Shown here piece after piece: positions 28,046 to 37,283 of a DNA stretch of 64,000 nt. The position numbers and the translations under genes are program-made. The notes under the pieces were generated by a model that was not told the DNA's origin, ran no database searches, and worked only from the letters and a program-made list of their open reading frames with translations. Source of the stretch: Bacteroidia bacterium (GTDB lineage: Bacteria > Bacteroidota > Bacteroidia > Chitinophagales > Chitinophagaceae). The stretch is from contig JAUICZ010000001.1 in assembly GCA_030429205.1 (NCBI GenBank), positions 2,160,806-2,224,805 on the forward strand. Reading direction: 5' to 3'. Numbering within the stretch: the stretch's first letter is position 1; each line of letters starts with the position of its first letter.

Positions 28046-29578
28046 ATGAAAAAGACACTACTCTCAATCACATTATTAGCTTCAACGCTGGTAAACGCAC
28101 AAATGCCGGACGGCATAGATTCTTCGTATGGAGTAAATGGTTATGCAATAATTACTCCTTCTGTAAACGGTATTCAGGCAGGTTCATACTCCATAGGTAT
28201 TAATGATAATGTTTTAGGCATAGGTACTACAGGTGGTAGTAATAATAACATTTATGCCATAAAGTGGGACAAGGACGGAAAACCTGTAAATGGGTTTGGA
28301 ACCTCTGGGTTGTCTATGTATGATCCTAAGCTTGGAGCTGATGATCATGGTATTTCCATTGTGGAGTTACCAAATGGTAAAGCGCTAGTAGCCGGAACGA
28401 CAGATGGAAACTCAAATAGGGATGTTCTATTAATGAGATTAAATACCGATGGTTCCATTGATAATACATTTGGAAATAATGGATACATAACATATGACGT
28501 TAAGGTAGATGATTATATCAGCGAAATGAAGGTGGTAAATAATTTGATATACATTGGTGGCCACAACAAGGTTAATGGGACAATTACTGATGCCTTTATT
28601 ATCTGTACAAAAATGGATGGTTCTTTAGAGCAGTCTTTCGGATCGATGGGTATGAGATTGCTAGATCCGAATAATGGAGATAAAGAGACCCTTTCAAAAC
28701 TAATGGTTGCTCCAAGCGGAAGTATATATATAATTGGTAAAACACAAGGACAGAAAAGCAAGCAATTCTTATGTAAGCTTAAAAAGGATGGTATAATCGA
28801 TACGAGTTTTGCTGATAAAGGTTTCTTTCAATATACAGAAGCTGGCTCAACCGTTTTTCGCGATGTGATTTATGATGGTGCAGGATCTCTGTTTCTATGC
28901 GGTAGTTATGATTTAAATAACGATGATTTAGGCTTTTTAATGAAACTGGATACGAATGGAGTAATGAGCACATCTTTTGGTAGTGGAAACGGTAAGGTTG
29001 TATTAAATCTGGGAGCAGGGCAATCGCAAATATTTTTTGATATGATGTTACTAGATAACAAAGATATCTTTATAGCAGGTGCACATCGCAATAATGGAAA
29101 TCCTTTTAATGGTTTAACAGTTTTATATAAAAAGGATGGTACTCTTAATACGGATTATGAGCAAAAAGGTTATAAAATAGCAGCACTACCTCAAAACTAC
29201 TTGCAGATGTATTATACAACAGTATTAAAGCAACAGAATGGTCAGCTAGTTTTAGGCGGAGTAGTTGCAGACCCTAATACTCAAGCGGCGTTTTCATGCA
29301 GGCTTAAAAAGTACAAGCCGGCATCTGTTATAAATACCGGTATTAGAGATAACTCTGTAACGCTATATCCTAACCCTACTTCTGGAGCTATTATGCTGAA
29401 TAAAAATGCAAGTGAGGTAGAGAGCTTTTTAATCTATGATGCATCCGGAGCTATAATAGAGAACTTGAAACATATTAATAAGTATACATTCTCTAACACA
29501 ACAGCAAATGGTTTGTATTATATTAGAGTGAGCACAACTAAAGGAGTCTCTACTAAAACATTGATCTTAAACAGATAA
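28046..29578 (+). CDS. Delta-60 repeat protein with T9SS sorting domain
   Basis: 510 residues. A signal peptide (MKKTLLSITLLASTLVNAQ) is followed by several delta-60 type repeats, each holding an L-x-x-D-G-x-x-D-x-x-F-G-x-x-G motif (for example LNTDGSIDNTFGNNG), expected to form a beta-propeller-like surface. The last 75 residues, starting LYPNPTSG and ending TKTLILNR, are a type A CTD for T9SS export. It is thus a secreted or surface protein of unknown role. It precedes the hybrid kinase gene by six bases. Confidence 0.88.
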   Translation: MKKTLLSITLLASTLVNAQMPDGIDSSYGVNGYAIITPSVNGIQAGSYSIGINDNVLGIGTTGGSNNNIYAIKWDKDGKPVNGFGTSGLSMYDPKLGADDHGISIVELPNGKALVAGTTDGNSNRDVLLMRLNTDGSIDNTFGNNGYITYDVKVDDYISEMKVVNNLIYIGGHNKVNGTITDAFIICTKMDGSLEQSFGSMGMRLLDPNNGDKETLSKLMVAPSGSIYIIGKTQGQKSKQFLCKLKKDGIIDTSFADKGFFQYTEAGSTVFRDVIYDGAGSLFLCGSYDLNNDDLGFLMKLDTNGVMSTSFGSGNGKVVLNLGAGQSQIFFDMMLLDNKDIFIAGAHRNNGNPFNGLTVLYKKDGTLNTDYEQKGYKIAALPQNYLQMYYTTVLKQQNGQLVLGGVVADPNTQAAFSCRLKKYKPASVINTGIRDNSVTLYPNPTSGAIMLNKNASEVESFLIYDASGAIIENLKHINKYTFSNTTANGLYYIRVSTTKGVSTKTLILNR

Positions 29579-29584
29579 TTTGTC

Positions 29585-32206
29585 TTGGCAAACGTAGTAG
29601 TAGCATATTTACAAAAGTCTATAAAACCCGGAGGCACTCCCAGACGTATGAAGGAGTGGGTAGGCGCGATGCTTTTATTTCAAGTATGTGCTACTGTATT
29701 ACCAGGTAAATCAATATTATCATTATCAACAGTCGACAGTGCAATACTGTTGACTGTTGTCTTGTTTGTTATAGCTGCATGGAGCATTATTAGAGAAACG
29801 TGGCAGGTAGGTTTATGTTGGGCCATTTTTGGTGCAGCAATGCTGATGCTACCTATTGATGCCTTCTTTTATGGAGGTGGTAAGCAGGAGATGGTTATCA
29901 TTAGCAGTTGGTCTGCTGCAATGTATATCCTTGAGCGTCGTTATTATATAACTTTCACTGGTTTTGTAGTAGCAATGCTTTCTACAATTATTGCTTTATC
30001 TGTCAGTACCGTGATATCAGTACTGTTTCCAACAGGTGTAGCCGTAAATGCAATCCCTCTTATTATTACGGGAACTATTATGAATATTGCTAATAGTTAT
30101 CTGTTAATAACCGACTTCAGGTATGGTAAACATAGGTTAGATTATTTTGAAAGACACTTTAATAAAATAAGCGAGTTAGCTAAATCTCTTTCTAACATAC
30201 TATTGATAGATAAACCTGCAAAAGAAATACTGTGGGATATCACACAAACTAGTATCCCTCTCTTAGGGTTGGAGGATTTTGTTATATACATGTATGATGA
30301 AGATAAACGTGTTCTTGTACAGGTTGCAGCATATGGGCAGAAAAGCTCTGGAGTAGGTAACAAGATTGTTGCACCTATTGAAATAAAGCCGGGCCAAGGT
30401 ATTGTTGGTAGGGTGTACAACACTAAGCAGCCATTACGCATAAATGACACTACTACAGAAGGTGGATATATTGTTGATGACCAGCAGAGGTTTTCTGAGT
30501 TGGCTGTTCCTATTATGATTGGTGACAAGGTGTATGGTGTAATTGATTCAGAACATTCTCAGAAAGAGTTTTACAAAGAAATCCATGTGCAGCTGTTCAA
30601 CGTAGTGGCTGCATTTTGTAGTATAAAAATAGCTCAGGATGAAATTCGTGCACAGAGGTTAGAGTCTGAAAAGCAGAAACTTGAGATTATCAAGATGAAA
30701 GAGCTAGAGCAGTTGAAGAATAAGTTTATTGTAAACATATCGCACGATCTGAAAACACCTCTTTCCTTAATAATGGGGCCTGCTAATCAGATTTGTGAGA
30801 AATCTGAAAAAGAGTTCATCAAAAAGCAGGCGACTTACATCAAAAAAAATACTGACCATTTAATGTCGATGGTTGAGCAACTATTACAGCTAAATAGAAT
30901 AGAGCAGGGTAATGAGGAGTTGACGATAGAAACAATAGAGCTAAACAAGTTGTTAGAAAACATAAAACTACAATATGAGTCATTCGCAGTAGAGTCTGAT
31001 ATTGAGTTTGGTGTTTTGTGTGTTGACGAAGTAATAATGGATTCAGATGAGTTTAAATTGTCTCAATGCATACATAACTTATTACAAAATGCATTTAAAC
31101 ACACAAGAAAAGGTGGAAGCGTTATCGTGGAAGCTAAAAAGTCATCCCATGATTCTGTTAAACTCATAATTAAGGATACAGGTATCGGAATTGATGCAAA
31201 AGATCAAGAAAAGGTTTTTGACCGATTTTATAAGGTAGATGTAAATAACCATAAGGGTACCGGTATAGGGCTTTCTCTTGTAAAAGAGTATGTAACGCAG
31301 TTGAAGGGTAGCGTAAGGTTAGAGTCAGCCCTAGGAGAAGGAACAATTTTTACAATAACACTGCCGGTAATTAACCGTGAAAACCAACTGCAAAGTACAA
31401 GTCAACAAGGTGTGTTAAGTAGTGAGGATGACAAAAAGCCTTTGGTCGTTGTAGTTGAAGATCATGTTGATTTGAATGCGTTTATTGCAGAGAGCTTAAT
31501 CGAAGAGGATTTCAGGTGTTTACAGGCATATAGCGGTAAAGAGTCTTTAGGTATCATAGAACAGAATATACCAGATCTCATTATTACAGATCTCATGATG
31601 CCTGAAATGTCGGGAGAAGAGTTGGTAAAGCAAGTTAGATCATCGGATAGGTTAGGGCATATCCCAATAATAGTACTTACTGCAAAAAATCAGGTTGATA
31701 ATAGAGTAGAGCTGTATCATTCAGGTGCTGATAATTATTTACCCAAGCCTTTTAAAATAGAAGAGTTGGTAGCAATTGTTGAAAATACACTGAAGCAACA
31801 CCAAAAAAGGCACGAACAGTTTTACGAAAAGTTCATGCATAATGCACCTATTACATCTAATGATAGCAAAGAAGGTGTCTCTGTTGCTATAGAGAGTACT
31901 ATTTCCCAAAAGTGTATGGATTATGTGTTAGAACATTTAGATGATGCTGATTTGAATGTAAATACACTAGGTGCACATGTGGGGATGGGTAGAAACAAGC
32001 TACAGAAAGAGATTAAAGTAGCGACAGGGTTGACTCCGGTTGAGTTTATAAGGTCAATACGTTTACACGAAGCTTATAAGCTGATACAAAGCGATGAAAG
32101 TTACAATGTGTCGGAAATAGCCTACATGACAGGGTTTAGTAATTTGTCATATTTCAGTAGGTCTTTTAAAGCGCAATTTGGTCATTCTCCATCAGAAGTT
32201 CAATAA
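29585..32206 (+). CDS. Hybrid sensor: membrane + GAF + histidine kinase + receiver + AraC DNA-binding
   Basis: 873 residues from the TTG at 29585; an ATG at 29648 (GGAGG 13 bases before) is an equal alternative. Order: about six membrane segments (20-180), GAF domain (200-350), HisKA with H387 in ISHDLKTP, HATPase with DTGIGI and GTGIGLS, receiver with D669 (IITDLMMPEMSG), and an AraC-type double helix-turn-helix at about 775-873. All two-component steps lie in one polypeptide with its own DNA-binding end, a one-component-like design of Bacteroidota. The membrane location with GAF replaces the usual periplasmic sensor. Its target genes are unknown. Confidence 0.92.
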   Translation: MANVVVAYLQKSIKPGGTPRRMKEWVGAMLLFQVCATVLPGKSILSLSTVDSAILLTVVLFVIAAWSIIRETWQVGLCWAIFGAAMLMLPIDAFFYGGGKQEMVIISSWSAAMYILERRYYITFTGFVVAMLSTIIALSVSTVISVLFPTGVAVNAIPLIITGTIMNIANSYLLITDFRYGKHRLDYFERHFNKISELAKSLSNILLIDKPAKEILWDITQTSIPLLGLEDFVIYMYDEDKRVLVQVAAYGQKSSGVGNKIVAPIEIKPGQGIVGRVYNTKQPLRINDTTTEGGYIVDDQQRFSELAVPIMIGDKVYGVIDSEHSQKEFYKEIHVQLFNVVAAFCSIKIAQDEIRAQRLESEKQKLEIIKMKELEQLKNKFIVNISHDLKTPLSLIMGPANQICEKSEKEFIKKQATYIKKNTDHLMSMVEQLLQLNRIEQGNEELTIETIELNKLLENIKLQYESFAVESDIEFGVLCVDEVIMDSDEFKLSQCIHNLLQNAFKHTRKGGSVIVEAKKSSHDSVKLIIKDTGIGIDAKDQEKVFDRFYKVDVNNHKGTGIGLSLVKEYVTQLKGSVRLESALGEGTIFTITLPVINRENQLQSTSQQGVLSSEDDKKPLVVVVEDHVDLNAFIAESLIEEDFRCLQAYSGKESLGIIEQNIPDLIITDLMMPEMSGEELVKQVRSSDRLGHIPIIVLTAKNQVDNRVELYHSGADNYLPKPFKIEELVAIVENTLKQHQKRHEQFYEKFMHNAPITSNDSKEGVSVAIESTISQKCMDYVLEHLDDADLNVNTLGAHVGMGRNKLQKEIKVATGLTPVEFIRSIRLHEAYKLIQSDESYNVSEIAYMTGFSNLSYFSRSFKAQFGHSPSEVQ

Positions 32207-32262
32207 GGATGATTGTAATTGTCTTATTTTCAATCAATTAGGATCTTTTTCATGTTAATCGA

Positions 32263-32307
32263 CTGTTAACCGATTGCAAATCGGGGGTTAACAGTTGCTG
32301 TTTTTTT
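32263..32307 (+). terminator. Terminator of the hybrid sensor gene
   Basis: Stem CTGTTAACC at 32263-32271 pairs with GGTTAACAG at 32286-32294, with a short inner stem, and is followed by a T run at 32301-32307. Confidence 0.7.
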
Positions 32308-32328
32308 GCCTGGATTTGTTTGTGGTCG

Positions 32329-32394
32329 CATCTTTGTATCAACAAAACAAGCAAACAACAAACAAAACAACTTAACAAACAAAAACAAACAATT
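32329..32394 (+). promoter_or_regulatory. Promoter-like element and G-poor AAC-rich leader of the secreted beta-protein gene
   Basis: CATCTTTG (32329-32336) is a near -7 element. The next 54 bases up to the ATG hold runs of AAC, AAAC and CAAAC with a single G, so the leader should be unstructured and open to ribosomes. A similar AAAC tract follows the DUF2202 gene near 9714-9742. Confidence 0.55.
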
Positions 32395-32955
32395 ATGAAA
32401 AAGATCATCGCAATCGCAGCATTAGCAACTCTAGGTTTCACAGCAAACGCACAAAACCAGGCTAACCAATCATCTTCAGCTTCTCAAACAGTAAATCTTG
32501 TATTGAGCAACGCTATCGAGATCACATTCACAGGTAATAGCAGCGCAACAGGAGCAGATGTAAACATTCCGTTCACATCAGTTAACGATTATGCAAACGG
32601 TGTTGAGTCAAGCGCACAAGAGTTGAAAGTACGTTCAAATAAAAACTTTACAGTAGCTGTTAAGTCAAACGCGGCTAACTTCACATACACTGGTAACACA
32701 ACACCTGCACCAACAATGCCTGTAGAGAATGTATTAGCAGTAAAAGTAACAGCCAACGGAACAGGTGGGTCAATCGCTAGTCCTTTTTCAGCAACTAACT
32801 ATGCTACATTAAAGAGCAGCAGTCAGGATATCATCAGTAACGGTAGCCGTGGTGGTAACCAAACCTTCAGTGTAAAGTATAAAGCTACCCCTGGTTTTGC
32901 ATATCCAGCAGGTACCTATGCAGTAGACGTAGTATACACAGCTACCCAACAATAA
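32395..32955 (+). CDS. Small secreted beta-protein (DUF4402-like), paralogue of the 60-62 kb subunits
   Basis: 186 residues starting at the ATG at 32395 (signal peptide MKKIIAIAALATLGFTANAQ). It is rich in Ser, Thr, Asn and Val with alternating strands and ends in the conserved GTYAVDVVYTATQQ. The middle segments YTGNTTPAPTMPVEN and YKATPGFAYPAG recur in the protein at 59889-60416. There is no T9SS domain. Codons favour C-ending AAC, ATC and GCA more than its neighbours, and the leader is open, both signs of strong expression. It is likely a surface or appendage subunit; the family call is by eye. Confidence 0.75.
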   Translation: MKKIIAIAALATLGFTANAQNQANQSSSASQTVNLVLSNAIEITFTGNSSATGADVNIPFTSVNDYANGVESSAQELKVRSNKNFTVAVKSNAANFTYTGNTTPAPTMPVENVLAVKVTANGTGGSIASPFSATNYATLKSSSQDIISNGSRGGNQTFSVKYKATPGFAYPAGTYAVDVVYTATQQ

Positions 32956-32980
32956 GAAATGTCTCTCTCGTTGTAATATT

Positions 32981-33010
32981 AAAAAGGAGCCCCGTAAGGC
33001 TCCTTTTTTT
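32981..33010 (+). terminator. Terminator of the secreted beta-protein gene
   Basis: An 11-bp stem, AAAAAGGAGCC at 32981-32991 with GGCTCCTTTTT at 32998-33008, six-base loop, T run to 33010. Confidence 0.85.
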
Positions 33011-33037
33011 ATGCGTTGAAATTTAATGTTCTAAAGG

Positions 33038-33895
33038 TCACTCTCTATTGTCACTGATTGTTGCATCTCCAATGCTAAGTATCCTAATTGCTACCCGTCG
33101 GTTGTTTTTAGGGTGAGTTTCTATGCCTTTACAAGATAAGCCTACATATTTTAGCCTGTTTGAGTCTATACCATTGTCAGCTAAATATTGATACACTGTT
33201 TTAGCTCTGGCAGTAGATAGCTCGTAATGCCATCTCCTTTCCTTTATTGCATTTTGACGTTGTTGTCTTACTTGCTCGCGCGTTAACCTGACATTTGGGT
33301 TACGCCATTTATTAAAACTATAGCAGTGTACATGCCCCTCTATTTTAATACTTACACTTGGATTCGCTTTCAATACAGCTAACAGTTGTTTTAACGTGGG
33401 GATTGACTCTTTTAATAGAATGGGCTTCCCTCCGACGAAATACATGTTTTCTAAATCAAAAACATCGTTAGGTTTTAACTTAGTAATATCCGGTAATGAC
33501 GATTTTGCTATAGCTTTTTTTGAGCTAACAATGTCCACACGTCTATCGGTAGGGTAACCTTTAGTATTAACTGGTTTGTCTACCTCTCCTTTACCAATTA
33601 CAGTTTCAATATGTTTTATACCTAATGTGCTTAGGTATTGCGCCATCTCTTCGGCACGCCTTTCTGATAACTTTAAGTTGCTTTGCTCTGTACCCACTAC
33701 ATCGGCATATCCGATAATGATGTATTGATTAGAGCTTACTAATAAATCGTGATAGGCAAGTGAGTCGATAGTTTTTTTCTGTGTACTTGTTAGTTTGTAT
33801 TTACCGCTGGTATAGTATATGGAAATAGTGTTTTGCTGAGCATAGGTAGTGATGGATACAGAGAGATAGAGTAGTAAGGTTACAAGATAGTTCAT
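33038..33895 (-). CDS. Protein with two tandem OmpA-like domains
   Basis: 285 residues with a signal peptide ending in TTYAQ. First OmpA-like domain: IIIGYADVVGTEQSNLKLSERRAEEMAQYL then a DRRVDI end (residues about 25-125). Second: IKIEGHVHCYSF, LSTARAKTVYQYLADNGID, and NNRRVAI (about 150-270). Both hold the N-x-x-L-S-x-x-R-A and R-R-V pattern that binds peptidoglycan diaminopimelate; in the second an insertion of about 30 residues separates the strand from the L-S-x-x-R-A helix. No outer-membrane barrel is present, so it is likely a periplasmic cell-wall-binding protein. Single gene. Confidence 0.85.
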   Translation of the reverse strand: MNYLVTLLLYLSVSITTYAQQNTISIYYTSGKYKLTSTQKKTIDSLAYHDLLVSSNQYIIIGYADVVGTEQSNLKLSERRAEEMAQYLSTLGIKHIETVIGKGEVDKPVNTKGYPTDRRVDIVSSKKAIAKSSLPDITKLKPNDVFDLENMYFVGGKPILLKESIPTLKQLLAVLKANPSVSIKIEGHVHCYSFNKWRNPNVRLTREQVRQQRQNAIKERRWHYELSTARAKTVYQYLADNGIDSNRLKYVGLSCKGIETHPKNNRRVAIRILSIGDATISDNRE

Positions 33896-33981
33896 AACTG
33901 AGTTTTAAAGGATGCATAAATATAAACAAATGATAATGTAGAAAGTTGTTAGTGTTATGGTGTGTATTGATAATATAGAGC

Positions 33982-34914
33982 ATGGAGATTGTTCTATCTA
34001 TACTAGGAGGGTTAGGCTTGTTTTTATTTGCTGTTAACAACTTGTCTGATGTACTAAATGCATTACTAGGCACAAAGGCAAAAGATATCTTAGAAAAATT
34101 CACTAAAAACTTATTTACAGCAATAGTAACAGGTACCGTTATTACTATTATTCTAGACTCTTCATCTGCTGTAATCATTATGACTATAGTATTAGTGAAT
34201 GCTAGGGCTCTTACCTTTAAAAATGCAATGGGAGTAGTTATGGGGGCTAACATAGGTACAACGTTCTCCAGCCAGTTAATTGCATTAGACGTAGGTAAAT
34301 ACTCTCCTTTACCAATAATTATAGGTTTAGTACTAAGTTTTGCTACTAAAAGAAAGAATGTATCTAATATAGGTAGGGCGATAATGTTTTTCGGTATATT
34401 ATTCTTTGGGTTATATACCATGGAGCATGCTGTAGAACCACTGAAAGAAAAGCCATATTTCTTAGACTATATGTCTACATTGAATAATCGGTTTAAAGGA
34501 GCAGGAACAGGGGCTGTCGTTACTCTAATTATACAATCTTCATCTGCAACTGTAGGTATGGTCATCACTTTAGCAAAAAAAGGTCTGATAGAGTTGCCGG
34601 GGGCAATCGCAGTGATGTTAGGTGCTGAGTTGGGTACTTGTTCTGATACGCTTTTGGCTACCATCAAGTCTAACAGGCAAGCGATTAAAACAGGGTTGTT
34701 TCATTTGTTTTTTAACTTAACTACTATAATAATAGGTTTATTTGTTTTTCCATTATTTGTAGATTTTATAACATACCTGTCAGGTTCGGCATCGTTAAAG
34801 CAGCAAGTAGCAAATGCACATATACTGTTTAATGTATTGGGCGTCTTAGTTTTCTTACCATTCGTAGGTGTCAGTGAGCGTATGTTAAACAAGTTGATAC
34901 CTGAAAAACAATAA
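33982..34914 (+). CDS. Na/Pi cotransporter family membrane protein
   Basis: 310 residues with about eight membrane segments and the duplicated signature of the family: LDSSSAVIIM in the first half (about residues 58-67) and QSSSATVGM in the second. These S-S-S-A loops are the paired sodium- and phosphate-binding sites. Only the transport domain is present; the C-terminal PhoU-like domain of many bacterial members is absent. It has no neighbours in the pho pathway. Confidence 0.93.
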   Translation: MEIVLSILGGLGLFLFAVNNLSDVLNALLGTKAKDILEKFTKNLFTAIVTGTVITIILDSSSAVIIMTIVLVNARALTFKNAMGVVMGANIGTTFSSQLIALDVGKYSPLPIIIGLVLSFATKRKNVSNIGRAIMFFGILFFGLYTMEHAVEPLKEKPYFLDYMSTLNNRFKGAGTGAVVTLIIQSSSATVGMVITLAKKGLIELPGAIAVMLGAELGTCSDTLLATIKSNRQAIKTGLFHLFFNLTTIIIGLFVFPLFVDFITYLSGSASLKQQVANAHILFNVLGVLVFLPFVGVSERMLNKLIPEKQ

Positions 34915-34941
34915 AAAAACCGTTGCTGTACAGCAACGGTT
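34913..34941 (-). terminator. Terminator between the Na/Pi gene and the small lipoprotein gene
   Basis: Perfect 10-bp stem AACCGTTGCT (34918-34927) and AGCAACGGTT (34932-34941) with loop GTAC. The T run is on the minus strand, so it fits the lipoprotein gene; it may act both ways. Confidence 0.8.
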
Positions 34942-34962
34942 AAAATATGTTTGAATGCTTTA

Positions 34963-35160
34963 TTATTTGATATTGCAATGTGCTACTAAACCATATTCAT
35001 TACAGTTTTTCTGCGCTTCAGAGCGGTTGGTAGCTAATACAGACTCTACTTTTCGCTCGCCTTGAGTATTAATACACTCACAAGTATAACTTTTTTTGCA
35101 AGATGTAAACGCTAGTGAGGCTACTAGAATAGTGCTTAAGAATAAAACTGCTTTTTTCAT
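34963..35160 (-). CDS. Small lipoprotein
   Basis: 65 residues from the ATG at 35160. Signal peptide with lipobox LAFTSC (Cys at about 21). The mature part of about 45 residues contains four cysteines including the anchor (C-x-C in YTCECINTQ, then NCNEYGLVAHCNIK), so disulfides are possible. I do not recognise a named family; similar short C-x-C lipoproteins are common in Bacteroidota. The upstream open frame to 35193 is ignored because a -7 element lies there. Confidence 0.7.
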   Translation of the reverse strand: MKKAVLFLSTILVASLAFTSCKKSYTCECINTQGERKVESVLATNRSEAQKNCNEYGLVAHCNIK

Positions 35161-35190
35161 ATTATACCGTTGTCTTTTTTGAACAGTCAT

Positions 35191-35198
35191 CAAATGTA
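35191..35198 (-). promoter_or_regulatory. -7 element of the small lipoprotein gene
   Basis: Minus-strand TACATTTG, about 30 bases before the ATG at 35160. Confidence 0.45.
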
Positions 35199-35234
35199 AT
35201 AAAAAATCAATTTACCTGTTTAAAATACTGAATC

Positions 35235-37217
35235 TTAATATGTTTTAGCCAATTTAAATATTTGTGTACTGCCAAGTGCTTTAACATATATGAAATACAT
35301 ACCAGTGGTTAAGTCTTTAACATCGATGGTAATTAAATTTTTCCCCTTTATTAAATTCGGAGAAATTCTCTGTACTACTTTACCATCTATGTTAACGATT
35401 GTAATAGTTGAGGTTTGAGCTGTTGAAGACTGTAATTCAATATTGGTAGTATTTACAGCAGGGTTAGGGTAGAGCTCTATTTTATCTACAGTGTTAGCAA
35501 GTGTATTAATACTAACTTCATCGTGAGGGTATACAACGTTGCCGGCGTCAGCTGCTTCACCTATACTCAAATTATAATAAGATCCCGATGGCGTCATCTG
35601 TACCTTTGCTGCGCGCACCATATACCAGTAACTACCGTCTTTCCCAAAAGAGTCAGTAAAGCTGGTTGTTGTTACCAACCCTGAACGTAGTGTATACTTC
35701 CCGTATTCACTTGTAGACCTGTATATATAATATCCTGCAGGGTCAGCTTCCGTTGTCGCAGTCCAAGATATGGTAGCACCTGCCTTAGGGTCTTTGTTGA
35801 TAGATATGTTAGTTGCAGGTTTTACATATTCTGTACGTAAGCTTGGGTCGCCCATTAGCGAAGTATGTACCCACCTTGCTCCAAAACCGGTTGGGTTGTA
35901 AAAAGAGTTATTTTGAGATAGCCTGGCAGAGTAACCGATATGTTCTCCAAGCGCCATATGATGCAGGTACCAGTTTGGTCTGCCTGCCCAGAATGATACT
36001 AAAGATGGCGTATTTGCACATAAAGGTGATCGCAAAAAGCTATTCTTATAATCCCAGTCTCCAAAATAACTGCCGAATAATATTGTGAAAATAGCATTCA
36101 TGTCATTAGACGCTATATCGCTAGTTGTTCCTATACCGTTTGCTTTTGTATAACTTCCGCCACCGCAGCCATACGCCCACTGGTATGAACTACTATTAAG
36201 GTTAGATATAAAATCTTTTGTGCTAACACTATCCTTACCAACTAAGGGAGGGAAATTTCGCCATCCATTTGCTGCAAAAGCCTCAGGAAAGTACGATGGA
36301 CTGTTGAAGTTGTCATCTATCAACGCTCTTTTGGTAACTTTAAGTTGCCCTGTTTTATAGTTGTGGGCTTTGTTTAAGTATGATTTTATCAGTTGAATAG
36401 TTGTTTTACTAAATGCAGGCATATCGTATAAATCAACTCTGCCAACTTGTAGTTCTAACGAGCTGGGTAGTGTGCTATTATCAAACTTGCCATCGCCTGG
36501 TATATTGTGGTTCTTGCTGTTAGATGATGATGTGTTGTTTACTGCATTATCTGTCCAGTTACCATCTACATCAGCATAGTAGCTATCTGCTGCCCATGCA
36601 CCTACGTGATTTGTATGTGCATCAGGATTTATATTTCCACTGTGTGGTATAGCCACATGGCCAAGTACATATACAGCTTCCAAGTTACTTTGACTATTAT
36701 ATGTACTGACAATATAACTTTTAACTGTTGTTGCAGGAGTTGTGCTTAGTACATCCCTTCGTAAAACCTCCCAGCCGTCTCCTCGAAGGTCTTGCATTAA
36801 TGTTGTGATCTCGGTTTTACATGAATCTATCAAAGCGGAATCCACTAATAACAAAATAGCGCCTCGGTTGTGTATTGCAGGTTGTTTTATTCCGGCATAA
36901 ATATATCCTCTGGGAGATGTACCGGCAGATTTGTATAAATAATATTCATAAGCACTATCAGCCTGCACCGTATTATCAGTATATGTAGTTACATTTCCTG
37001 CAACTTGTGTTATTGCTGTGCCCCAAGAGGTTGCATTCTTGCTTTTACGATATATTGAGATGTTGTTATTCCCAGCTACAGCATCCCAGTTTAGTGTAAT
37101 GCCGGGTGGGGTAGTTTGTACAGTTGCGGTTATTCTGATTGCATAATCTTTTGTTGTAACCTGTGCGCATAAGCTTGTACTTATTATTGCTAGTACAAGG
37201 CTGAACAATAGTTTCAT
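35235..37217 (-). CDS. T9SS protein with FnIII-like domains and a C25 (gingipain)-like fold
   Basis: 660 residues: signal peptide (ends SLCAQ), an FnIII-like domain (about 25-110), a C25-like region (about 120-460: GAILLLVDSAL, EAVYVLGHVAIPHSG, LELQVGRVDLYDM, FTILFGSYFGDWDY), a second FnIII-like domain (about 475-560), and a type A CTD from LYPNPAVNTT to the end. In gingipains the catalytic histidine and cysteine follow such strands; here the matching places read YGCGGGSY and FGSYFGDW, so I see no His-Cys pair. It is secreted to the surface and may be a non-catalytic binder. Confidence 0.8.
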   Translation of the reverse strand: MKLLFSLVLAIISTSLCAQVTTKDYAIRITATVQTTPPGITLNWDAVAGNNNISIYRKSKNATSWGTAITQVAGNVTTYTDNTVQADSAYEYYLYKSAGTSPRGYIYAGIKQPAIHNRGAILLLVDSALIDSCKTEITTLMQDLRGDGWEVLRRDVLSTTPATTVKSYIVSTYNSQSNLEAVYVLGHVAIPHSGNINPDAHTNHVGAWAADSYYADVDGNWTDNAVNNTSSSNSKNHNIPGDGKFDNSTLPSSLELQVGRVDLYDMPAFSKTTIQLIKSYLNKAHNYKTGQLKVTKRALIDDNFNSPSYFPEAFAANGWRNFPPLVGKDSVSTKDFISNLNSSSYQWAYGCGGGSYTKANGIGTTSDIASNDMNAIFTILFGSYFGDWDYKNSFLRSPLCANTPSLVSFWAGRPNWYLHHMALGEHIGYSARLSQNNSFYNPTGFGARWVHTSLMGDPSLRTEYVKPATNISINKDPKAGATISWTATTEADPAGYYIYRSTSEYGKYTLRSGLVTTTSFTDSFGKDGSYWYMVRAAKVQMTPSGSYYNLSIGEAADAGNVVYPHDEVSINTLANTVDKIELYPNPAVNTTNIELQSSTAQTSTITIVNIDGKVVQRISPNLIKGKNLITIDVKDLTTGMYFIYVKALGSTQIFKLAKTY

Positions 37218-37283
37218 ATTACATGTGTTTATATTACAATATAATGCAAAATAGTATAATGTAATAGGTTTGTTGTTCAGCCA

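Noticed and set aside
27925-28203. Plus-strand open frame starting in the gap before the T9SS gene
   Set aside because: It runs out of frame into a clear signal-peptide gene; no motif or ribosome site.
33801-34421. Long minus-strand open frame over the Na/Pi symporter
   Set aside because: It is antisense to a clear symporter with duplicated S-S-S-A motifs; its product is low in motifs and looks like a shadow.
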